Of a DNA stretch of 64,000 nucleotides, positions 34,416 through 44,620 are shown in pieces. A program made the translations under genes and the position numbers. Location of the stretch: NCBI RefSeq assembly GCF_023101665.1, contig NZ_CP082161.1, positions 682,001 to 746,000 of the forward strand. The letters are read 5' to 3'. Within the stretch, counting starts at the first letter, position 1; every line of letters begins with the position of its first letter. The notes beneath the pieces were generated by a model. That model saw nothing but the letters and a program-made list of their open reading frames with translations. It was not told the DNA's origin and ran no database searches. The DNA is from Bradyrhizobium sp. 195 (GTDB lineage: Bacteria; Pseudomonadota; Alphaproteobacteria; Rhizobiales; Xanthobacteraceae).

Positions 34416-36775
34416 GAGGCGGCCCCGTGCTCGACGTCGAGTTCTTGTTGAATCCTCCCATCAATCTTTCGCGGCCGCTCGTCTATCGCTACCGAAGCGG
34501 CCTGCTGCGCGGCAGGTTCAAAAAGGCACTGCGGGCGATTGCGGAGCGTACTGGCGAGTTGGTCCCGTGCACGCCGGCCGAATTGCCCTACCTGAGCGTA
34601 GGCGGTGGATTGTTCCCAAGCTTTGTCCAATGCGACTGGCCAGCCGGGCGAGCAAAACCTTCGGAGCTCGACGACGCCTTGGCGGCCTTGGCAGACCAAG
34701 ATCGTGCTCTGGCCGTGCTCATCCCGGAAAGCCACGGCTTGTTCAAACGGGCATCATGGCCGTCCGCAAGCCGCGCGTGTCTCGTCGTGGAAGAGCCTAT
34801 TGTCTCAAGCGCCAGCTTGGACTCCATCCTAAGCTATCTCGTGCGTCACGACGCGCCCGTCTTCGCTGAAGGCCTGCTGGGTCAAAGGCCCTTCCGCGAC
34901 TACTTCGAGCGACTCGTCGCCGATGGGAATTGCCCAGACCTTCCCAGCTTCAGGCAAGAGTTGGACAGAGTGGTCTTGTTGCATGTCGACCCGACCACCG
35001 GCGCCTACTCGAACGAAGGTACCGTGGCCGATCCGCGCGGAGCCCGCAACGAGCTGCTGCGGCCACTACGTAGTTTTGTCCGGCAGAATGATCCGGGCGC
35101 GTTATCAGACTTGCTCCATGGGCTGGCCGCTCGGTTTCCGAGCGGTCGAAGCGGCCATGAGTTGGCTGATGAGCTGGGAAGGCTCACGCAAAATCTATTC
35201 GCGATGGCGGGCAGTGCATTTCCTGGGCGTGCCCGCGGCACGGAAGGCCCCCCACAAAATGGTTCAGGGTACCGCGATCAGGTGGCGACCGGTGTGGTGT
35301 TATGGGCGGCTATTCTTCTAGCTTGGACGCCCCGCCTATCGGAGGTTGGATCGGCAACGGCTAAAAAGCCCGTTGCAGACGCGAGCTTTGTCGAGGTCGA
35401 CCAATTGTGTCGAGACTTCATCCGACGATTCACACGAGCCAATGCGGCCGATCCGGTGTCCGGGTTATGGTCGCCGCTCGAGCAAGTCATCAAGATCGTT
35501 CGATTGGAGGGCGAGGAGCCACAGACCGTGCAGGGCGTCTTGGTAAGTGTGCTCGCGCGAGTGCTAGCGGATACGACGCCAGGCGAGCCGCGATGGATCT
35601 CGCGTTTGCGATTGCTCCTGGCCGACGAGCCTGAAGTCGATGCGGCCGAGCACAGGAAGCGCAGTGAACGAACGGATCCAGAGCAACCAGCACCTGAGAA
35701 GCGGCCGACTTGTTTCGCGGGGGTGATCGGTCACAAAGTGGCGGTCGATGGCTTGCGCCGACGTCTCCGTCAAGTCGAAAACGGCACCCCAATCATTTTG
35801 TGCGGTCCAGAGGGCGTCGGGAAGAGGACGCTCGGTCGTCTCTACGCCAAAGGCCTTATGTGCGAGGACCTCGGCAATGAGCTGCCTTGTGGAAGCTGCT
35901 CATCGTGCACGGAATTCGAGGGTAGCGGCACGTTGGACTTCATCGAGTTCGATGCTGGCGGGGCTCATGCCGCCGATTACGTGCAGGGACGGCTTCTGAG
36001 AGACATCCGACATGCTTCGTTCGCGCGCCATAGACCGATCTTGATCGCGAACCCTGACAAGGCTCCCCGCGTGGTCGACATGTGTTTGAAGACACTGGAG
36101 ACGCGTTCCGAAATCACACGCTTCATCTTCACCGTCACAAGCCCGGAGCAGATGAGCGTTACGGGGCAGTCGCGGTCCGACGTCTATCGCCTCGCGCCCT
36201 TGGACGTCTGTGATGCGCGCCAGCTTGCGAAGCGATTCTTCGGGGTGAATGGAGCGAGGGCGGACGAGCGGGTGATCGATCTCATCATTGGTTCGGCGTC
36301 TGGCTTGCCGCGAAGACTAAACGAGGCATGCGCCACCGTTCTTGCTGCGCAGGCCGCCACGGTCGATGATGTTCGTCGGGCGCTAAGGCTGGATTGGACC
36401 GAAGTAGCAATCTCCTATTGGCGTACCTTGCTATCGCCGGACAATGTTGAAGACGGTCGAATGGCGCTGCCGAGCGGATGGAGCGTGTCGGAAGCGGTCA
36501 GCCGACTGCGATCCATCGTACCCGAGATCCGTCGCGTTCACTTGAGTGGAATGGTCCAAAATGCCGCGCTCTTGCATCTTGAAAATGATCCGATAGGCGA
36601 ACTTGCAACGCTGCTGGATATTCGCGCCAAGGAAAGTGGGCGCGCGTTCGGCGACCTGTGGGCCGCGCTAGCGCAACATTGGGGCGGTGCGGAAACTGTT
36701 GATGCGCTCGGATTCCTGGATATCGGATTGGAAGCGCGCACCATTATCCGCCGCCAGGGCCGGACCCACGATTAA
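34391..36775 (+). CDS. delta-prime-like protein with large unique N-terminus
   Basis: The protein is 794 aa. Residues 1 to about 430 have no recognised domain. From about 440 there is a clamp-loader module: GVIGHKVAVDGLRRRL, Walker A GPEGVGKR near 472, a zinc module C..C..C..C (LMCEDLGNELPCGSCSSC), then RPILIANPDKAPRVVDMCLKTLET. The Walker B acidic pair is lost (LIANPDKA), as in HolB-type delta-prime proteins, which act with an active DnaX. It overlaps the DnaX-like gene by 25 bp. The pair looks like a two-subunit clamp-loader made for the element. Confidence 0.72.
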   Translation: MARLVDTVRGGPVLDVEFLLNPPINLSRPLVYRYRSGLLRGRFKKALRAIAERTGELVPCTPAELPYLSVGGGLFPSFVQCDWPAGRAKPSELDDALAALADQDRALAVLIPESHGLFKRASWPSASRACLVVEEPIVSSASLDSILSYLVRHDAPVFAEGLLGQRPFRDYFERLVADGNCPDLPSFRQELDRVVLLHVDPTTGAYSNEGTVADPRGARNELLRPLRSFVRQNDPGALSDLLHGLAARFPSGRSGHELADELGRLTQNLFAMAGSAFPGRARGTEGPPQNGSGYRDQVATGVVLWAAILLAWTPRLSEVGSATAKKPVADASFVEVDQLCRDFIRRFTRANAADPVSGLWSPLEQVIKIVRLEGEEPQTVQGVLVSVLARVLADTTPGEPRWISRLRLLLADEPEVDAAEHRKRSERTDPEQPAPEKRPTCFAGVIGHKVAVDGLRRRLRQVENGTPIILCGPEGVGKRTLGRLYAKGLMCEDLGNELPCGSCSSCTEFEGSGTLDFIEFDAGGAHAADYVQGRLLRDIRHASFARHRPILIANPDKAPRVVDMCLKTLETRSEITRFIFTVTSPEQMSVTGQSRSDVYRLAPLDVCDARQLAKRFFGVNGARADERVIDLIIGSASGLPRRLNEACATVLAAQAATVDDVRRALRLDWTEVAISYWRTLLSPDNVEDGRMALPSGWSVSEAVSRLRSIVPEIRRVHLSGMVQNAALLHLENDPIGELATLLDIRAKESGRAFGDLWAALAQHWGGAETVDALGFLDIGLEARTIIRRQGRTHD

Positions 36776-37040
36776 CGCGCTTCTTCCGGTCAAGTGGTGG
36801 CGATGAAGCTCGCCGCCGAAGCGAGGGCGTAGCGCGCGGACGCAGGCGAGACTGGCCCTCGCGCCTCATGAACGCGACAACAAGCTAGATGAAGTGACAC
36901 TGCGAAACGTTTGAGGGCATTCTAACAGCAGCATTGGGCAGAGCAGGACGAGCTAAAACCTGCCTTATTGATTAGGTAGAAAATGTCAAAGAGCCGCTGC
37001 AACGTCGCGCAGTGCCGGCGTGGTTTCGACAGCCGCCGGA

Positions 37041-37352
37041 TCATTGCTTCCCGCGTGCCAGCAACGTCCAGACCGGCGACGTGCCGTCCCAGCGCCGAAG
37101 CCGCCCGTAGAACCGCACCCGAACCCCGGCCTCTTTCAACCGCTCGACCACGAGATGCAGTGCGATCACGTCGCCCTCTGCCAGCTCCACGCAAGCGCGC
37201 TTGCGAGACCACACCGCGCCCGGGAAGCGAAACAGGTTGTGCTTCAGCCATCGGCCGCCGCGCTCGGATAGCGGTTCTAAGTCTACCTGTGCGCCGTTCC
37301 GAGGCCGCAGGCCGACATCCGGCCGGCGGAGCAAATTCGTGATCCAACCCAC
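37041..37352 (-). CDS. hypothetical protein
   Basis: This 103-aa basic protein has a plausible folded pattern: WLKHNLFRFPGAVWSRKRACVELAEGDVIALHL, then LKEAGVRVRFYGRLRRWDGTSPVWTLLARG (in segments), with alternating strands and one helix. No family is recognised. It is transcribed toward the clamp-loader operon and lies where the island may end. Coding seems likelier than not because the frame has a folded-protein composition over its whole length. Confidence 0.45.
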   Translation of the reverse strand: MGWITNLLRRPDVGLRPRNGAQVDLEPLSERGGRWLKHNLFRFPGAVWSRKRACVELAEGDVIALHLVVERLKEAGVRVRFYGRLRRWDGTSPVWTLLARGKQ

Positions 37353-38073
37353 AACGGCTCCCTAAATCGCAACAGTCTTTCAGTGCACGCGCAATAGCAG
37401 TGCACAGGCCATGTTAACGACGCAAGCCAAATGAAACCAGAGATGCTCCGCCGTTCTCCGGAGCAGATCGGCGAAGGCACTTCTTCTGCAAAAGGTCCGA
37501 ATATCTGGGCACCCTGAGCTTCCAGAGCGATAGAACTCTGGCGCTGAGCGAATGGCGAAACAAGAAACCAAGCAGCTGCCGATCCGTGCAGCGTGCAACA
37601 AGGCTATGGTCTTTATGGACGCAAGTTGGTTGGACGGACGGAGCGATTGCTAACTTTCGGTGCTCCGGCTGCAGCAAACTGTTGTGGGACAAGCCGAAGC
37701 GAGATGACAGTAAGCGGCCCGGGACGGCGACCTTTCTGGCGAGGTTCACGCTCGCGGGTCTTCCTCTCCTCTACTGACGCGCAACCAAGCTGCCTTGCTG
37801 AATGCGACTACGCAGGCAGCAGCTGCCAGGACCAGAGCGCTATCGCGATCTCTTTGCGCAGTGGCCTCCCGAAAGCCGCCTTTAACCTCAATGGCGGACG
37901 AGCCTAGAGTAAATACCGATCAGCATTGTGTAGGCAAGCTGTCGCCAAATCAGGTTCATCAGGGCTAGCATCTTGACGGAGCGGCAACCCCGCCGGTTCT
38001 AGCTGACGGTTTTTCTTGCCGTGACGTGCGTGCTCGATTTAAGCTCGGTTCATTGTTCAAGCAGGAGGCGGAC
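37353..38073. other. gene-poor stretch before the cold-shock gene
   Basis: I see only weak frames here, including a possible 63-aa plus-strand frame at 37586-37777 with a SGCSK Cys pair, without a good ribosome site. The last 100 bases hold the promoter and leader of the cold-shock gene, with AGGAGG at 38062-38068. Confidence 0.4.
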
Positions 38074-38277
38074 GTGGCGACCGGTATTGTGAAGTGGTTT
38101 AACCCGACAAAAGGCTATGGATTCATCCAACCTGACAATGGCGGCAAGGACGTATTTGTCCATATCTCAGCCGTCGAGAAGGCAGGCCTGAGCAGCCTCA
38201 ATGAGGGTGCTAAGGTCAGTTACGAAGAAATGAGCAACAAAGGCAAAACATCGGCTGAAAATCTAAGGGTCGGGTGA
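38074..38277 (+). CDS. cold-shock domain protein (CspA family)
   Basis: The protein is 67 aa with GTG start at 38074, chosen because AGGAGG lies 8 bases before it and the family begins M(A/V)ATGxVKWFN. RNP1 KGYGFIQP and RNP2 VFVHIS are both intact, so it should bind single-stranded RNA/DNA as an OB-fold chaperone. It is not next to another cold-shock gene. It begins the stress-gene-rich region to its right. Confidence 0.95.
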   Translation: MATGIVKWFNPTKGYGFIQPDNGGKDVFVHISAVEKAGLSSLNEGAKVSYEEMSNKGKTSAENLRVG

Positions 38278-38310
38278 TCTAGCCCAACCGGTTTACGCTG
38301 GAGAACCTTA

Positions 38311-38597
38311 CTATACAGCCCGGCGTCCATCACCCTCGGATGCGTCCGGTTTCTTCACCTTGATCCAGTCCTTCGATGTTGCAGGCACTATAGCGGCGGC
38401 CGCGCGACTTCGAGACCAGAGCCTGAAGCCCAACGCGGCAGGCGGCGGAACTCCGGTCCGACCGCGTCGGCCTCGAACGGAGCGATAAACATGCCATCCG
38501 CCGGGGCGCGCAGCAGTTCGGCCAGCTTGGTCTTGCGCATGGTCATAGGCAGCTGGCGCAGGTCCTCGCCGCGAATCGCGAGGGCGTCAGTCGCGGC
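38311..38597 (-). pseudogene. ATP-dependent DNA ligase C-terminal remnant
   Basis: The frame ALAIRGEDLRQLPMTMRKTK, then LAELLRAPADGMFIAPFEAD and AVGPE matches the adenylation domain of LigD/LigC-type ligases. It then needs a shift to read ACRVGLQALVSKSRGRRYS and another to read SKDWIKVKKPDASEGDG before the stop at 38311. The catalytic KxDG half is missing. This is a decayed end of a second ligase gene, distinct from the intact phage-like ligase at 26619. Confidence 0.7.
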
Positions 38598-38874
38598 TTT
38601 AACATCACCGACCAGCTTATGTTGGACGGGATTGCGGACTTGATCAGGCAAATCACGGCTGACAAAGCCGCTCTGGGGGCGCGCAAGGCTCCAGCCCTCA
38701 TTTGCGAAGCTCGCGCTGAGAAGCTCTAAGCTCCCGCCTCGCTGAACCCCCTTTCTCCCCCGGGAGCGCAACCGCCATTTGTAGGCGCTGAGACCTTGGG
38801 AAATTTCCCAGGTGTCCGGCCGGTAAGTCGCCGTTAAACAGCTCTTGGAAGGTGCGGGGAGTAGAACGGCGCCA

Positions 38875-39066
38875 ATGGAAGAACTCAATGCTCAACTTGA
38901 GAAGTTTCGAGAGGAGGCAGGCTATTGTGCTCGGTTGGCGAGAACTGCCCCCGATAGGCAGACGCGAGCCCTGTTCGAAAGGCTCGCCGAACGGGTGCGA
39001 GAGATGGTTCAGGAAATCGAAACGGCGATTGCAGCGCGAACGAAACCGAGTGATCGCTGGGAATAG
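38875..39066 (+). CDS. small helical protein
   Basis: This 63-aa protein reads MEELNAQLEKFREEAGYCAR, then TRALFERLAERVREMVQEIE, an amphipathic helical hairpin. GGGGAG upstream of ATG 38875 supports this start over the longer frame. Small proteins with this pattern (LxxxAxxDRQTRAxFxRLA) are common in Bradyrhizobium. Function unknown. Confidence 0.6.
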   Translation: MEELNAQLEKFREEAGYCARLARTAPDRQTRALFERLAERVREMVQEIETAIAARTKPSDRWE

Positions 39067-39587
39067 TTGTTCGGTGCGAACCCGACACCCTGAGGAGCAT
39101 GTGCGGCGTCCCAAAGATCAACAGTTTTGCGAGTGGCTTCGCCCCGTTAGGGTCGCGGCTTGCCCCCTCGGAATGTCACGCGGCGCCAAAGGTCACCAAG
39201 CGCTTTGATGTAAAGCTCGCAAGGCCGCTACAGGGCGGCGATGAACTCCTGCAGCGCGGCCGAGATATCGTCATCGCTGTCGACCGCGCGCTGCGCCAGC
39301 GCCGTCGTGGTGCGTCGCGCGGGTGAAGATCAACAGATGCTCGTCTCGAGCTACTACGAACAAGGTCGAACGGCCCACCCGCTGGAGCGCCGGCAGCTGC
39401 CGTTCCGCAGATCGGCGCGCGATCCGGCTATTGCTTGTAAGGCAACGCCGAACCGCCGGCGGCTGAAGCAGTAGCCTGATGCCGCTCAATGGGCGCCTGC
39501 TCCATGTTCGGCAGTTTGGATTCTTCCGTCTTGGCTTCCTTTCATCGTGCGCTAATATTGCGCTCCACACGACTGGATGAGTTCGCC
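39067..39587. other. stretch without a confident gene
   Basis: Minus-strand frames contain a segment STLFVVARDEHLLIFTRAT that, after one base shift, continues into AVDSDDDISAALQEFIAAL and a stop at 39235-39237. It may be another frameshifted small gene, but I cannot name it. No RNA gene or repeat is seen. Confidence 0.35.
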
Positions 39588-40013
39588 ATGCCTGAGATCA
39601 TTAACCTTGGCGCGCTGCAGCTGATGTTCCTACAGAGCAAGGATGACAGCGCCGGCAGCCTCGATCTGTTTGAGATGACGCTACAGCCGAACGCTCGCAT
39701 GCCAATTCCCCACTATCACGATCGCTGGGACGAGACGATCTATGGACTCAGCGGCATCTCGACCTGGCGGATCGACGCAAAGGACATCGACGTGGCGCCG
39801 GGCGAAAGCCTCTTCATCAAGCGGGGCGTGGTGCACGGCTTTATCAACCGTTCGCCTCGACCGGCGACCTGCCTGTGCATCCTCAGCCCCGGCGTACTCG
39901 GCCCACAATACTTCAAGGACATGGCGGCCCTGCTATCGGCCGGCACGCCTGATCCGGCCAAAATGAAGGAAACGATGCTGCGCTACGGGCTGGTTCCAGT
40001 GATGCAATCCTGA
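39588..40013 (+). CDS. cupin domain protein
   Basis: This 141-aa protein is a single cupin barrel: MPIPHYHDRWDETIYGLSGIST near residues 39-60 (motif 1, HxH...E) and GVVHGFINRS near 78-87 (motif 2). The motifs retain His, His, Glu and a late His, so a metal is probably bound. The protein resembles small bacterial cupins annotated as sugar- or phenol-metabolism associated. ATG 39588 gives the family start. It is not obviously in an operon. Substrate unknown. Confidence 0.85.
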   Translation: MPEIINLGALQLMFLQSKDDSAGSLDLFEMTLQPNARMPIPHYHDRWDETIYGLSGISTWRIDAKDIDVAPGESLFIKRGVVHGFINRSPRPATCLCILSPGVLGPQYFKDMAALLSAGTPDPAKMKETMLRYGLVPVMQS

Positions 40014-40281
40014 GGATGAGTGCGGCGCGAGCCGTCGACTCAGCTGGCCGACGGGTTCGCCATAGCACAAGGGCGAGGCGCGCTCACCGCTCTCGTCGTA
40101 GTGGTCGAAAAGGGGGGCGCTGCCGCGCGGCAATTTGGGCGGATGCCTGAGCGTCAATCAGCATGAGAGTGCTGCCAGAGGCACTCTCCCCATTGCCAAG
40201 CCTTCGCGAGGAGGTAGAATTCGCTAGATTTTGCAGCACTCTTGATTTCCACGTCATGCGTTGATTCTTGTGGGTTCTCCC

Positions 40282-40482
40282 ATGTTCGATCCTGCTATGT
40301 TCGCGCTTTTGCGCGCGGTGCTGGACGAGGTCTGCGAAAGCGTTTCCCGGGCCGGGACCGGCACCCGTACCCATGTGGCCTCGAAAATTCTGGAAACCGT
40401 GACCAGGGGAGACACATCTCGGGACCAACTCAAGCAAATCGGACGCGAAGCTCTCTCCGACGCGCCCACGATGTGGCGCTGA
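40282..40482 (+). CDS. small conserved hypothetical protein
   Basis: This 66-aa protein reads MFDPAMFALLRAVLDEVCES, then GTRTHVASKILETVTRGDTS, ending in MWR. The pattern RTHVASKIL is one I recognise from small Bradyrhizobium proteins without assigned role. It is 16 bp upstream of another small gene on the same strand, so a two-gene unit is likely. No motif gives a function. Confidence 0.6.
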   Translation: MFDPAMFALLRAVLDEVCESVSRAGTGTRTHVASKILETVTRGDTSRDQLKQIGREALSDAPTMWR

Positions 40483-40498
40483 TCGCGCGGAGGCGGGC

Positions 40499-40917
40499 AT
40501 GAACTTCCAAGTGACGGTCCTCAAGATCCTGGTGAGCTATCCAGATGGCTTTGCGGTCATGGAGGACCTCAAGCGCGACATGGCCATCTTGGCGACCAGT
40601 GGTCGCGAATGGGCCGACCGGACCAGCCGCCTCGCCGCCCGAGTCCGGATCTCAACATCTTTTCCCAAGCGCTGGTCGAACGCATTAGCGGTGGCTGGAG
40701 GATCACGTCCAAGGGACGGGCAGTGATCGAGTTCATGGAGGCCCGAACCGCTGCGCCCGAGCCGATCCGGGCGCCGTTGGTCGAGGATGCTACTGCGACA
40801 GTCGCTCCGACGCAGGTTCCTCCCCTGCGGCAGCCCGCCGACCGCGCCAAGCGGCGGCGCGAACGCCGCGAACGTCGTCGCGAGGCGCGCGAACGCGCGA
40901 GGGCCAACGCGTCTTGA
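40499..40917 (+). pseudogene. small conserved protein, frameshifted
   Basis: The first frame reads MNFQVTVLKILVSYPDGFAV, then MEDLKRDMAILATSGREWADRTSRLAARV, and then drifts. The overlapping frame continues smoothly with PDLNIFSQALVERISGGWRITSKGRAVIEFMEAR and a basic tail (AKRRRERRERRREARERAR). Adding one C in CGAGTCCGGATC joins them into one protein of about 139 aa. It is either a real pseudogene or a base-calling loss in a C run. The family is a winged-helix-like bradyrhizobial hypothetical. Confidence 0.7.
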
Positions 40918-40923
40918 GGTGTC

Positions 40924-41484
40924 CTACAGAGGTGGCAACGCGCGAAATGAAGACGACGGGAGCCGGATTTGCGCAATGTCGCCGGCCGCGACCGCACCGC
41001 CGGCCCCACCGGTCCCAGCACCCCACATTAGAATGGAGCGCCGATTTCCGCCGACGAGAGCACCTGCCGTTTCGACCTGCTCGGAAGCGGTCGATCAGGA
41101 CACGGCGTTCGGAGGCCGGTCAGCTCGATCATCGCTGTGGGTCCGAGCTCGATAACGGCCCCGAGCGGCGTTCGCTCGAGGTCCAGCCTGCGGTGGTGAT
41201 GTTCTCGCCCAGGTCCCCCGCTGCGACCTCGAAGCGAGCTTCGAGGACGGACGCGAAGAGCTCGGATGGGATCAGGTGAACCTGCCGGAGCTTGGGTAAG
41301 CGCGGTTGGCGACGAGCGAGATAGCGCTGCAGGACGTGCGCGCCGGCGTGGGCGTCGCCTTCGACGCCATGGCCTTCCACCAGCACGATGCGATCCTGAG
41401 GCGGTTTGCTGAAGTGGTGACCGCGATCGGCGGCGACCGCGGGACCAGGTTGCCCTCCAGCGACAAAGCCTCGCCTTGGGGCAT
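40924..41484 (-). pseudogene. MOSC domain protein, multiple frameshifts
   Basis: Pieces of one MOSC protein occur in successive frames: HHFSKPPQDRIVLVEGHGVE then GDAHAG, LPKLRQVHLIPSELF, and GDLGENITTAG. After a shift comes LDLERTPLGAVIELGPTAMI, ELTGLRTPC. Further shifts give LIDRFRAGR and AVAAGDIAQIRLPSS before the stop at 40924. MOSC proteins carry sulfur to molybdenum-cofactor enzymes. At least three shifts are needed, so this is most likely a dead gene. A missing C in GCAGGCTGG explains the best-placed shift. Confidence 0.7.
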
Positions 41485-41517
41485 CAGCGCCCGGGCGAAC
41501 GAGCCTCGGCACTCAGC

Positions 41518-41967
41518 TCAGCGCCATTCCACGCTGGTGATCCTGTAGGCCTTCGCCGCGCCAGGCGTCAGAACCTCCACGGTTGTATCTTTCGTCTTTC
41601 CGATGAGCGCGCGAGCAAGCGGCGAAAAAATGGAGATCTTACCCCGTGCGGCGTCGGCCTCGGGTTCACCAACGATCTGCCACCGCCGTTCATCCCCGGT
41701 GTCCTCGTCCACGACCGTCACGGTGGCACCAAACCTGACCATATCGCCCGAGAGTTCCGAAATGTCGATCACTTCAGCCCGAGCGAGCTTGTTCTGTACT
41801 TCCGCAATACGGGCCTCGTTGACGTCCTGCTCTGATTTAGCGGCCTGATACTCTGCATTCTCAGCCAGATTCGCATCGTCCGCGATCGCCTCCCGGATGC
41901 GTTCGGCAATGCGGGGACGCTCCACCTGAACAAGGTGCCCCAGTTCTTGTCGAAGGACCGTAGCCAT
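41518..41967 (-). CDS. GreA-family transcription factor paralogue
   Basis: This 149-aa protein has the N-terminal coiled coil with [23 protein letters not shown] and the C-terminal FKBP-like domain ([25 protein letters not shown]). In GreA the coil tip reads G-D-L-x-E-N-A-E-Y; here the Asp position is Asn (D-A-N-L-A-E-N) with one extra residue, so the RNA-cleavage function may be changed. The protein would bind the RNA polymerase secondary channel. It lies near groEL in the stress region and is a likely second, specialised copy. Start ATG 41967 is family-consistent but slightly short. Confidence 0.85.
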   Translation of the reverse strand: MATVLRQELGHLVQVERPRIAERIREAIADDANLAENAEYQAAKSEQDVNEARIAEVQNKLARAEVIDISELSGDMVRFGATVTVVDEDTGDERRWQIVGEPEADAARGKISIFSPLARALIGKTKDTTVEVLTPGAAKAYRITSVEWR

Positions 41968-42555
41968 GCCTTGTCATTGGCAGTTTCTGAACTGGCTTGT
42001 CGAGGTCGTCATTCATGACGTAATGCCTGATCCGGCCGCATGCGAATTCTGGGTGTTGGCGGCACCATCTCGGTAATCGCAGCCACGGAACAATCGGGCG
42101 GCCAGCTATCCGTTCCTAAGACGTCCTTCAGAACGGACCCATTCCACGGCAGGTGATCAGGAACGGCACGGCCTTTTCGGCCTTGGCGCCTTCGGAGCGG
42201 CCTAAGTCAGCCGCGACTGGGTAGAGCGCGCATCATGAATCTGGGTTGCGAATGCAAGAACCTATGGACTGGTGTACGCGCGAGCAGGCTCTGCAGCCGA
42301 CCACCTGCGCATACTTCACGGCATGGGCCGCTGACGCCGAGCTACTGCGTGCTGCAAAAGACACCGGGTCTGCGGGAAGGCCCCGTTCGGTACGATTGCA
42401 AGAATAGGTCATATCCGGCCAAGAACGGCAGCGACGCGGCCGTGCCGAGAAGGTTGGCAAGGACAACTCCCAATATTGTTTCCGTAACCATGCTCGTGAC
42501 CGTGACGTGGGCGCGAAAGCTGCAACAGCCCTGCACTGGGCGGCTCGTTTTCGGC
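41968..42555. other. gap between GreA-like gene and groEL
   Basis: A minus-strand frame contains VTETILGVVLANLLGTAASL near 42,430-42,490, one possible membrane helix, without a ribosome site; I do not call it a gene. The promoter of the GreA-like gene must lie in the left part. Nothing else is supported. Confidence 0.4.

Positions 42556-44620
<2,065 letters not shown>

Noticed and set aside
17741..36775. CRISPR array or Cas genes in the island
   Set aside because: No regularly spaced repeat of 25-40 bases with unique spacers was seen, and no Cas motif appears in the proteins.
37501..37515. Possible attR: CTGGGCACC near 37505
   Set aside because: Only nine bases match the tRNA-Phe 3' end and the flanking sequence does not; a similar 10-base match near 54525 shows such matches arise by chance.
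37979..38030. Hairpin-rich leader before the cold-shock gene as a riboswitch or thermosensor
   Set aside because: Stems are only four to five base pairs and no known element pattern could be matched by eye.
42342..42491. Possible 50-aa membrane peptide on the minus strand (VTETILGVVLANLLGTAASL)
   Set aside because: No ribosome site and only one hydrophobic segment; the sequence could be a fragment of an old gene.
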